Positions 1 to 5,464 of a stretch of 9,173 nucleotides of DNA are shown here, in pieces. The translations under genes and the position numbers were made by a program. This DNA is from an uncultured Coriobacteriales bacterium. GTDB lineage: Bacteria > Actinomycetota > Coriobacteriia > Coriobacteriales > Atopobiaceae. The first letter of the stretch is position 1; every line of letters begins with the position of its first letter. The stretch covers positions 1 through 9,173 of the forward strand of contig CAMZCV010000029.1 of NCBI GenBank assembly GCA_947305035.1, read 5' to 3'. The notes beneath the pieces were generated by a model, which saw only the letters and a list, made by a program, of their open reading frames with translations, did no database searches and had not been told where the DNA came from.

Positions 1-304
1 AGTTGGGGCTCCACACGACCGGCGCGTGCTCGCCTGCCGCACGCAGCAGCGCGAGCTCCTCCTCGCCCAAACCGGTGGTACCCGACACAAGCGCCGTCCC
101 CGTGCGCTCCACATAGGCCGCTACCTGCGGAATCGCCGAGACATGCGAGAAGTCGATCGCAACGTCGGCCGCAGCGGCATCCGCGAGCGCGCCGATGGTA
201 TCGACGTCGTAAACACCAGCCACGTCAAAACGACCCGTTGCTTCGAGCGTCTGGGCAACAAGCGTGCCCATCCGCCCGCTTCCGATGATGATCGCGCTAG
301 CCAA
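1..304 (-). CDS. dapB: 4-hydroxy-tetrahydrodipicolinate reductase, N-terminal part (3' end outside window)
   Basis: Reduces the DapA product to tetrahydrodipicolinate with NAD(P)H in the cytoplasmic diaminopimelate/lysine pathway. I read 101 codons. The N-terminal Rossmann signature GSGRMG is at residues 8-13, DFS at 51-53, GTTG at 75-78, and SPN at 99-101 begins the usual (A/S)xNxS block at the window edge. The start is TTG at 304: the only in-frame ATG (codon 12) would cut the nucleotide-binding loop, and a GGAGGG Shine-Dalgarno lies about 12 bases upstream inside dapA. The gene overlaps the dapA stop by 8 bases, which implies translational coupling. About 40 residues separate GRMG from DFS, against about 60 in E. 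coli DapB, so this is a short form of the enzyme. The rest of the gene, including the catalytic His/Lys region, is not visible. Confidence 0.93.
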   Translation of the reverse strand, partial: MASAIIIGSGRMGTLVAQTLEATGRFDVAGVYDVDTIGALADAAAADVAIDFSHVSAIPQVAAYVERTGTALVSGTTGLGEEELALLRAAGEHAPVVWSPN

Positions 305-1187
305 TGAGACCGACCCCCTCCATGGCGGCATAGAGGCGGGCGCGCGTGGCGTCGGCCATGGGCCACAGCGGCATGCGGTAGATCTCGTCGATCATGCCCA
401 TCTTGGCCAGCGCGGCCTTCACGGGGATGGGGTTGACCTCGCAGAACAGCGAATGGATGAGCTCCAGATTGTCGAGCTGGATCTTGAGGGCAGTCTGGGT
501 GTCTCCCTGCTCCCACGCGGCGCACATGTCGTGCACGGTCTGCGGGGCGATGTTGGCCCACACCGAGATGACGCCCGCGCCGCCGAGCGAGAGGATCGGC
601 ACCACCATGTCGTCGTTGCCCGAGAACATGCGGAAGTCGTCCGAGAGGTACTGCGCCACGGTGGTGGCGTAGGCGATGTTGCCCGAGGCCTCCTTGATGC
701 CCCACGCGTTGGGATGCTCGCGCAGGCGCGCGACGTTGCGCTCGGAGATGGAGCAGCCCGTGCGGCCGGGGATGTTGTAGAAGATGCAGGGCACGTCAAC
801 CTTGTCCAAAACCTGGACGAAGTGCTGGTAGATGCCCTCCTCGTTGGACTTGTTGTAGTACGGCGTGATGAGCAGCAGGCCATCGATGCCGCGCTTCTGC
901 AGGCCGAGCGCCTTGTTGAGGCTCTCCTCGGTAGCGTTGGACCCAGCGCCGCCGATCACGGGGATGCGGCCCGCCACCTGCTTGATCACGGCCTCGGCCA
1001 CGGCGAAGTCCTCCGCGTCGGTCATGGGCGAGGTCTCGCCCGTGGTGCCCAGCACGAGGATGCCGTCGGTGCCGTTCTGCAGGTGGTAGTCCACCAGGCG
1101 CTCGAGGCCCTCGAAGTCGATGCTCTGATCCTCGTTGAACGGGGTGACGAGGGCGACGATAGATCCGGTGAGGTTGTCCATGCTCAT
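297..1187 (-). CDS. dapA: 4-hydroxy-tetrahydrodipicolinate synthase
   Basis: Condenses pyruvate with aspartate semialdehyde, the first committed step of diaminopimelate and lysine synthesis; a cytoplasmic TIM-barrel aldolase. The 296 residues match the family length. GTTGE is at 47-51, the catalytic Tyr pair is Y111 and Y137 (YNIPGRT, 137-143), R142 binds substrate, and the Schiff-base lysine is K165 in IKEASGN. All of these sit four residues after their E. coli DapA counterparts (T44, Y107, Y133, R138, K161), so the active site appears intact. The ATG at 1187 follows AAGGAG at a spacing of about 7; a second ATG two codons later is possible. It lies 75 bases downstream of lysA with no terminator between them and overlaps dapB, so the three form an operon presumably controlled by the lysine riboswitch ahead of lysA. 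Confidence 0.97.
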   Translation of the reverse strand: MSMDNLTGSIVALVTPFNEDQSIDFEGLERLVDYHLQNGTDGILVLGTTGETSPMTDAEDFAVAEAVIKQVAGRIPVIGGAGSNATEESLNKALGLQKRGIDGLLLITPYYNKSNEEGIYQHFVQVLDKVDVPCIFYNIPGRTGCSISERNVARLREHPNAWGIKEASGNIAYATTVAQYLSDDFRMFSGNDDMVVPILSLGGAGVISVWANIAPQTVHDMCAAWEQGDTQTALKIQLDNLELIHSLFCEVNPIPVKAALAKMGMIDEIYRMPLWPMADATRARLYAAMEGVGLIG

Positions 1188-1262
1188 GGTTGTGCTCCTT
1201 TCGGGCGCGCTCCTGTGCCGCCCGTCGTTGGTGAAGGTGATGCCGTGCCGTGGATGCGCCCC

Positions 1263-2585
1263 CTAGGGACGCGTGGGCTTACCCTTTGGCGCGTCCTCCG
1301 ACTGCCGATACAGCTCGGCGAGCTCACTGCCGATGGGCAGGAAATCGAGTGTGGCGAAGTAGTCGAGCGGCGTCTCGGCCCGGCGGATCAGGCGGCTCGA
1401 GCCGTCCGTGCAGAGCAGCACCTCGGCGGAGCGGAGCCTGCCGTTGTAGGTGTAGCCCATGGAATGCCCGTGCGCGCCAACGTCGTGGATGGCGAGCAGG
1501 TCGCCCACCTGCGCGCGCGGCAGCAGGCGGTCGATGGCGAGCTTGTCGCTGTTCTCGCAGAGCATGCCCGTGACGTCGTAGCGCACGCACGCGGGCTCGT
1601 CCTCGCGGCCCAGCACGGTGATGTGGTGGTAGGCGCCGTACAGCATGGGTCGCATGAGGTTGCTCGCGCAGGCGTCCACGCCCAGGTAGTTGCGGTAGGT
1701 CTCCTTGGTGTGGATGACGCGCGTGACGAGCAGGGCGTGCGGGCCGGTCATGAAGCGGCCGAGCTCGGTGAAGATGGCCACGTCGGAAAGGCCCGCAGGC
1801 ACGAGGACCTCCTCGTAGGCGCAGCGCACGCCCGCGCCGATAGCGGCGATGTCGTTGGGCTCGTCCTCGGGGCGGTAGGGAATGCCCACGCCGCCGGAGA
1901 GGTCCACGAAGGCGATGCGGATGCCGCGCTCCTGCTGCAGGCGCACCGCCAGCTGGAAGAGCCTGCGTGCGAGCGCAGGGTAGTACTCGTTGGTGAGCGT
2001 GTTGGAAGCGAGCAGCGCATGCAGGCCGATCTGCTCCACGCCGAGCTCCTGCAGGCGCGTCGCGGCGTCGAGCAGCTGCTCCTCGGTGAGGCCGAACTTG
2101 GCTTCCTCCGGACGGCCGAAGATGCCGTTGGCAAAGTCGAAGTCGCCGCCTGGGTTGAAGCGCAGGCCCACGCGTGCGGGAAGCGAGCCCTGCTCCGCGA
2201 GCAGCGCGTCGATGTGCGTGGCGTCGTCGAGGATGATGGTGGCGCCCAGGCGTCCCGCGTGCGCGAACTCGCCCGCCGGCGTGTCGTTGGAGCAGAACAT
2301 GATCCGCTCGCCCGAGAGCCCCAGCGCCTCGGCCATCAGAAGCTCGCACTCGCTGGAGCAGTCCACGCCGCAGCCGTACTCCGCGAGGATCGAGATGATC
2401 GCGGGGTTGGGCGTGGCCTTGACCGCGAAGTACTCGCAGAAGCGCGGCGCCCACGAGAACGCGCCGATCAGCGCCTCCGCCGTGCTGCGGATGCCCGCCT
2501 CGTCATAGAGGTAGAAGGGCGTGGGATACTCCCGCGCAAGGGCCTCGAGCTGCTCGTTTGTTGCGAAGGGACGCTTCTGCGCCAC
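1263..2585 (-). CDS. lysA: Diaminopimelate decarboxylase (variant-motif type)
   Basis: PLP-dependent fold-type III decarboxylase that converts meso-diaminopimelate to lysine. Numbered from the GTG at 2585 (440 aa), the PLP lysine is K56 in YFAVKATPN, followed by KFGL (163-166), a glycine-rich phosphate loop LSGGVG (229-234), the cysteine motif CENSD (343-347), and GAHGHSMGY (370-378) near the C-terminal barrel. Several motifs differ from classical LysA: HALLASN replaces HxHIGSQ, ELGR replaces EPGR, and GAHGHSMGY replaces GAYxxSM. A related PLP decarboxylase is therefore possible, but the position next to dapA/dapB and behind a lysine riboswitch favours LysA. Two in-frame GTG codons compete for the start, 2597 and 2585. 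The GGGAGG at 2590-2595 overlaps the first and precedes the second by 4 bases, so I chose 2585. It is the first gene of the lysA-dapA-dapB operon. Confidence 0.92.
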   Translation of the reverse strand: MAQKRPFATNEQLEALAREYPTPFYLYDEAGIRSTAEALIGAFSWAPRFCEYFAVKATPNPAIISILAEYGCGVDCSSECELLMAEALGLSGERIMFCSNDTPAGEFAHAGRLGATIILDDATHIDALLAEQGSLPARVGLRFNPGGDFDFANGIFGRPEEAKFGLTEEQLLDAATRLQELGVEQIGLHALLASNTLTNEYYPALARRLFQLAVRLQQERGIRIAFVDLSGGVGIPYRPEDEPNDIAAIGAGVRCAYEEVLVPAGLSDVAIFTELGRFMTGPHALLVTRVIHTKETYRNYLGVDACASNLMRPMLYGAYHHITVLGREDEPACVRYDVTGMLCENSDKLAIDRLLPRAQVGDLLAIHDVGAHGHSMGYTYNGRLRSAEVLLCTDGSSRLIRRAETPLDYFATLDFLPIGSELAELYRQSEDAPKGKPTRP

Positions 2586-2589
2586 GGTT

Positions 2590-2638
2590 CCTCCCACGTT
2601 CCGGCCGCGTTGGCGCGCCGGGCATCCTTGGGGAGGCC
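2590..2638 (-). promoter_or_regulatory. Predicted stem sequestering the lysA ribosome binding site
   Basis: On the minus strand CCTCCC (2636-2631) is complementary to the lysA Shine-Dalgarno GGGAGG (2595-2590). With one bulged C the stem extends to A2629 paired with T2596. Between the arms sits a strong inner hairpin, CCGGCGCG (2621-2614) pairing with CGCG and CCGG (2609-2601, one bulged G) around a CCAA loop. There is no U-run after any of these stems, so control would be at translation initiation rather than termination. The complementarity is seen directly; its link to lysine binding is inferred from the aptamer just upstream. Confidence 0.55.
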
Positions 2639-2650
2639 GTGATAGCGCAC

Positions 2651-2672
2651 CTACGAGGGTCTTCTCTCGTAG
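2651..2672 (-). promoter_or_regulatory. Candidate switching hairpin that excludes riboswitch P1
   Basis: CTACGAG (2672-2666) and CTCGTAG (2657-2651) form a perfect 7-bp stem with an 8-base loop just after the lysine aptamer. The left arm includes bases needed for the 3' strand of aptamer helix P1 (TCTACG, 2673-2668), so this hairpin and P1 cannot coexist. It would act as the switch between aptamer and ribosome binding site. The pairing is seen in the sequence; the role is inferred. Confidence 0.5.
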
Positions 2673-2806
2673 ACAGTCCTGCGGGTATTTCCCGCAGACC
2701 CACCATGCCGGTCGCGCCCGAGAGGCATGGTTCGGCGGATTTGGCCTCCTCCCAGGGTCGTTGCCCGCCGGCTCGCCCGGGATTCATCGTGTCCGCGCCT
2801 CTATCG
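2668..2806 (-). promoter_or_regulatory. Lysine riboswitch (L-box) aptamer upstream of lysA
   Basis: Untranslated leader RNA on the minus strand matching the lysine riboswitch. The 5' core GATAGAGGCGCG (from 2805) matches the L-box start. Helix P1 is C/G/TAGA (2806-2800) with TCTACG (2673-2668). P2 pairs GGC and GGA (2799-2792, two-base bulge) with TCCGCC (2739-2734), followed by the conserved GAA, and contains GATGAAT (2788-2782) like the Thermotoga aptamer's GATGAGT turn. CCCGGG (2781-2776) pairs with CCTGGG (2756-2751). The next arm is CCATGCC (2730-2724) with GGCATGG (2709-2703). The last arm is CTGCGGG (2697-2691) with CCCGCAG (2685-2679), followed by GGACTGTCT, close to the L-box GG-CTGTCA end. 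At about 139 bases it is shorter than the usual 165-185, mostly in the P2 arm. It starts a few bases after the predicted transcription start and precedes lysA, consistent with lysine feedback on the operon. Confidence 0.87.
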
Positions 2807-2815
2807 TTGGCGTTA

Positions 2816-2844
2816 AGTGTAGAAAGTGGACCAGAATCACACAA
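2816..2844 (-). promoter_or_regulatory. Sigma70-like promoter of the lysA-dapA-dapB operon
   Basis: On the minus strand TTGTGT (2844-2839) and TACACT (2821-2816) are separated by exactly 17 bases. The predicted start would be near 2808-2810, immediately ahead of the lysine aptamer, which supports both calls. The -35 box departs from TTGACA at two positions and the -10 box from TATAAT at two. Confidence 0.6.
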
Positions 2845-2870
2845 CCCGATGTAACCAAATAGATTCAAAA

Positions 2871-2885
2871 CGGGCGAATCGCCCG
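2871..2885. promoter_or_regulatory. Perfect inverted repeat between the divergent lysA leader and amidohydrolase gene
   Basis: CGGGCG-AAT-CGCCCG, two 6-base arms around a 3-base centre. It lies about 27 bases beyond the lysA -35 box and about 50 bases before the amidohydrolase start. It could be an operator for the divergent pair or simply a hairpin; no T-run follows on either strand, so it is not a classical terminator. Confidence 0.3.
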
Positions 2886-2935
2886 CAATGCACGGTAGAG
2901 TGGACGAGTCACGAAAAGCTATTGAGGAGGGCGGC

Positions 2936-4054
2936 ATGTGCGGAGCGGACACCATCGAGCGGCTGAGGACCTTCAGGCGCGACCTGCATCGCATCCCTGA
3001 GACGGGCTTCGACCTGCCCCAGACGCTTGCCTATATCACGGAGGTCCTCGAGGGGCTCGCCGGGCCTGTGGAGGTCTTCTCGCCCTGCCCGTCCACCCTC
3101 TGCGCCTTCTTCGACCGCGGAACCGAGCGCACCACCGCCATCCGCACCGACATGGACGCCCTGCCCGTAACGGAGCAGACCGGAGCGCCGTACGCCTCCA
3201 CGCACCCGGGATGCATGCACGCCTGCGGGCACGACGGGCACATGGCCATGGTGCTCGCCCTCGCCGAGCATATCGACGCGCACCTCGACGAGCTGCCGCG
3301 CAACGTGCTGCTGGTCTTCCAGCCTGCGGAGGAGTCGGTGGGCGGAGCGCTGCCCCTCTGCGAGACGGACGTGTTCGAGCGTTACGGCGTGGACCGCATT
3401 TTCGGATTCCACCTGTGGCCCGACCTGCCCAAGGGCACGGTCGCCACGCGCGAGGGAGCGCTGCTCGCCAGCGCGAACGAGGTGGATGTGGTGTTCACGG
3501 GGCGTTCGTCGCACATCGCGAAAGCCGAGCAGGGAAGGGATGCCGTCGAGGCTGCCTGCCGATTCCTCTCGCGCATCTACGCGTTCATGGACGGCATTGG
3601 CGGGAACGAGCCCAGCCTGCTCAAGTTCGGACGCATCGAGGGCGGCCTGGTTCGCAACCAGATCGCCGCGGAGGCGCGGCTCGAGGGCAGCCTGCGGGTG
3701 TTCTCGGACGAGATGTCCCAGCGCGCCGAGCAGGGCATCTCCGCCGTCGCGGAGCAGGTGGCCGCGGAGCTGGGATGCACCGTGCAGGTCACGTTCAAGA
3801 ACGGCTATCCGCCCGTGGTCAACGACGCCGCGCTGGCCAAGCTGGCGCACGGCGCGGTTCCCGAGATGGGCGAGCTGGACGAACCGCTGCTCATCGGCGA
3901 GGATTTCGCCTGGTACCAGCGCTTCGTACCGGGCGTGTTCATGCTGCTCGGAACCGGCACGGGCATTCCGCTGCACGCGGATACCTTCGACTTCGACGAG
4001 AGCCTCCTCGCGTGCGGCCTCGACGTGTACGAGCGGCTCGTGAGGATGCCCTAG
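2936..4054 (+). CDS. M20D-family amidohydrolase, candidate N-acetyl-diaminopimelate deacetylase
   Basis: A 372-aa cytoplasmic metallo-amidohydrolase of the M20D/aminoacylase group; no signal peptide is seen. Metal and catalytic residues are present: MHACGHD (94-100, C97 and H99), PAEE (130-133, E132 as likely general base), H159 in GFHLWP, H193 in the dimerisation domain (GRSSH), GEDFAWY (321-327) and H347 in LHADTF. The blocks GGALPLCETDV, LPKGTVAT and GEDF resemble B. subtilis YkuR, N-acetyl-LL-diaminopimelate deacetylase. With the divergent lysA-dapA-dapB operon this makes the acetylase branch of lysine synthesis a reasonable role, but hippurate, indole-acetyl-amino acid or other N-acyl amino acid hydrolase activity cannot be excluded. 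The ATG at 2936 is chosen because GAGGAGG (2924-2930) lies 5 bases upstream; an ATG at 2888 has no such site. The stop shares CTAG with the convergent gene. Confidence 0.85.
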   Translation: MCGADTIERLRTFRRDLHRIPETGFDLPQTLAYITEVLEGLAGPVEVFSPCPSTLCAFFDRGTERTTAIRTDMDALPVTEQTGAPYASTHPGCMHACGHDGHMAMVLALAEHIDAHLDELPRNVLLVFQPAEESVGGALPLCETDVFERYGVDRIFGFHLWPDLPKGTVATREGALLASANEVDVVFTGRSSHIAKAEQGRDAVEAACRFLSRIYAFMDGIGGNEPSLLKFGRIEGGLVRNQIAAEARLEGSLRVFSDEMSQRAEQGISAVAEQVAAELGCTVQVTFKNGYPPVVNDAALAKLAHGAVPEMGELDEPLLIGEDFAWYQRFVPGVFMLLGTGTGIPLHADTFDFDESLLACGLDVYERLVRMP

Positions 4055-4476
4055 ATTGCCTGATCGCTGCATGCGCGGAGGTCTGCCGCCACGCCGAGCA
4101 GCTGCTCGGCGGTCAGCGTGCGTGTGACGACCCTGCGCGCCCAGTCGGACAGGTACGGGTTGAAGTCTGCCTTGAGCTCGTACTGCTCCCCTTTCGGGCG
4201 GATCCAGAGCACGAATTCGTCGGCGATGATGAGTCCGGTCCTGCCCGGCTGCCCCTCTGCTACCACGCGCTCGATGGCCTTCGCGAAGAAGTCCATGGTA
4301 TCGTCGAAGATCTCCAAGGTTTGGTCGAAGCGCTCCCCGCCGTTCTCGATGTAGGCGACGTGCAGGTTCATCCTCCGATAGGCTCGTTCGGGGTACCCGT
4401 GCTCCCACTCGAGGTTCCCGTAGCGGGTGATTTCGAGCTCGATGCGCCTGCACCTGCCTTTGAAGATGACCGCCAT
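4051..4476 (-). CDS. Hypothetical protein, 141 aa, unknown function
   Basis: I do not recognise this family. It is soluble, with no signal peptide or membrane segment. The N-terminal half alternates charged and hydrophobic residues (RRIELEITRYGNLEWEHGYP), the middle holds a likely amphipathic helix (FDDTMDFFAKAIERVV) and a strand-like segment GLIIADEFVLWIRPKG. The look is of a small alpha/beta domain. The ATG at 4476 is preferred because AAAGGG lies about 8 bases upstream; a GTG at 4497 is also in frame. Its stop codon and that of the convergent amidohydrolase occupy the same CTAG palindrome (4051-4054). Codon use, with G/C third positions, matches the neighbours, supporting a real gene. Confidence 0.72.
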   Translation of the reverse strand: MAVIFKGRCRRIELEITRYGNLEWEHGYPERAYRRMNLHVAYIENGGERFDQTLEIFDDTMDFFAKAIERVVAEGQPGRTGLIIADEFVLWIRPKGEQYELKADFNPYLSDWARRVVTRTLTAEQLLGVAADLRACSDQAI

Positions 4477-4538
4477 TGCGCCTACCCTTTCGCTCACGTC
4501 TTCTGGCTAGAGGATACCCGCTCCCGCTTGAACATGAT

Positions 4539-4604
4539 GGGACGGTTCCAAATATGACCAAAACCGGAGCCGTCCCCGAAAGTGTTTGATTCGGAACCGC
4601 CCCC
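4539..4604. repeat. Imperfect GGGACGGTTCC palindrome, REP-like
   Basis: GGGACGG (4539-4545) pairs perfectly with CCGTCCC (4570-4576). The longer left arm GGGACGGTTCC (4539-4549) also pairs with GGAACCGCCCC (4593-4603) with one mismatch, giving two alternative nested stems. It sits in the 178-base gap between the divergent genes at 4476 and 4655. Such GGGACGG...CCGTCCC palindromes resemble dispersed REP-like elements, but only one copy is in this window, so dispersal is an inference. Confidence 0.5.
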
Positions 4605-4621
4605 TATCGATCATTTCGATA
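4605..4621. promoter_or_regulatory. Small inverted repeat ahead of the MBL-fold gene
   Basis: TATCGA (4605-4610) and TCGATA (4616-4621) are perfect arms around a 5-base loop, 33 bases before the start at 4655. It may be an operator or part of the neighbouring palindromic element. No convincing -35/-10 pair was found around it. Confidence 0.25.
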
Positions 4622-4654
4622 TGCTTGAAGCGACCGCACGCGAGAGGAGCAACC

Positions 4655-5278
4655 ATGGATACCGGCTTCATCACCATCAACGCGCATTCGTCCATCCGCA
4701 TCGATGCCGGTCCCGGAGCCGTGTGCTACGTCGACCCGTACCTGCTCAAGGAGGCGCCGCACGACGCGGACCTGATCCTGGTCACGCACTCCCACCACGA
4801 TCACTTCTCCCCCGACGACATCAAGCGGGTTGCCAAGGCGAACACCCGCTTCGTCGCGCCGCGCGGCATGGAGCTCGAGCTTTCGGAGGCGCTGTTCGTC
4901 TCGCCCGGCGAGACCTGCTGCCCGCTGCCCAGCATCTCCGTCGAGGCGGTTCCCGCCTATAACGTGGGCAAGAAGTTCCACCCGCGCGCCAACGGCTGGG
5001 TTGGCTACATCATCACGACGCACGACGGCACGACCGTCTATGTGGCCGGCGACACCGACGACCTGCCCGAGAACCGCGCGCTTGCCTGCGACATCGCGCT
5101 CGTTCCCGTGGGCGGCACGTACACGATGACGGCCGAGGAGGCTGCGGTGTTCGTGAACGCGCTGCAGCCCAAGGTGGCCATTCCCGAGCATTACGGGTCG
5201 GGCGTTGGGTCCAAGGGCGACGGCAAGCGGTTTGCCAAGCTGGTGGATCCCGGCATCAAGGTGGTCTTCAAGCTGTAG
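4655..5278 (+). CDS. Metallo-beta-lactamase-fold metal-dependent hydrolase
   Basis: A 207-aa single-domain protein of the beta-lactamase_B_3 (UlaG/YtkL-like) type. The metal motif HxHxDH is complete (H45, H47, D49, H50 in THSHHDH), followed by H109 in FHPRANGW, a GDTDD metal-bridging aspartate region (132-136), the family block PVGGTYTM (151-158) and H179 in IPEHYG. The fold and active site are clear; the substrate is not, and members range from lactonases to phosphodiesterases. No signal peptide is seen. The ATG at 4655 follows AGGAG by 5 bases; the frame is open upstream to 4586, but that stretch runs through the palindromic element and is unlikely to be coding. No clear terminator follows. 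Confidence 0.88.
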   Translation: MDTGFITINAHSSIRIDAGPGAVCYVDPYLLKEAPHDADLILVTHSHHDHFSPDDIKRVAKANTRFVAPRGMELELSEALFVSPGETCCPLPSISVEAVPAYNVGKKFHPRANGWVGYIITTHDGTTVYVAGDTDDLPENRALACDIALVPVGGTYTMTAEEAAVFVNALQPKVAIPEHYGSGVGSKGDGKRFAKLVDPGIKVVFKL

Positions 5279-5317
5279 GGGTGCGTTTTTCTCCTCTGAG
5301 CATGTTTGCCCGATGCT

Positions 5318-5449
5318 CTTGCCACATTCTCCCCTAGCAGAGTGTGGCAGATTTGCCACATTCTCCTCCAGCAGTATGTGGCAAATCGGCATTTCCGCAG
5401 GTAGATGGCTTGCCGGTTCTCAAGCCACCAGAGATGTGTGGCAAATCGG
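5318..5449 (+). repeat. 132-bp repeat, copy 1, with five TTTGCCACA-type half-sites
   Basis: Pairs base for base without indels with 6591-6722: about 78 of 82 bases match over 5368-5449, and about 35 of 50 over the left part. Half-sites TTGCCACA, TGTGGCA, TTTGCCACA, TGTGGCAAA and TGTGGCAAA are registered at 5318, 5343, 5352, 5377 and 5437. TTTGCCACAT (5352-5361) and ATGTGGCAAA (5376-5385) make a perfect 10-bp hairpin. TGGCTTG (5406-5412) and CAAGCCA (5421-5427) make a second. The repeat lies between the MBL gene stop and the stop of the nuclease-like gene, ending 15 bases from the latter. Both copies contain short open frames, but the differences between copies show no codon pattern. Confidence 0.9.
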
Positions 5450-5464
5450 AAGGAAATCGCCGTC

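Noticed and set aside
264..2642. A very long plus-strand open frame opposite dapA and lysA
   Set aside because: It is antisense to two genes with complete active-site motifs; its Ala/Arg/His/Val-rich, low-complexity product is typical of a shadow frame in GC-rich DNA.
2598..2994. Open frames in the lysA leader (minus 2503-2994, plus 2521-2862)
   Set aside because: The stretch is explained by a promoter and structured riboswitch RNA; the frames have no ribosome binding site and cross the aptamer.
2909..4561. Long minus-strand open frame opposite the amidohydrolase, and a plus-strand one at 3211-4557
   Set aside because: Both overlap the M20D gene and the 141-aa gene in other frames and give Arg/Ala/Gly-rich products with no motif.
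5298..5318. Hairpin GAGCAT/ATGCTC as terminator of the MBL-fold gene
   Set aside because: The stem is only 6 bp with a 9-base loop and is followed by two T residues only; it also abuts the repeat.
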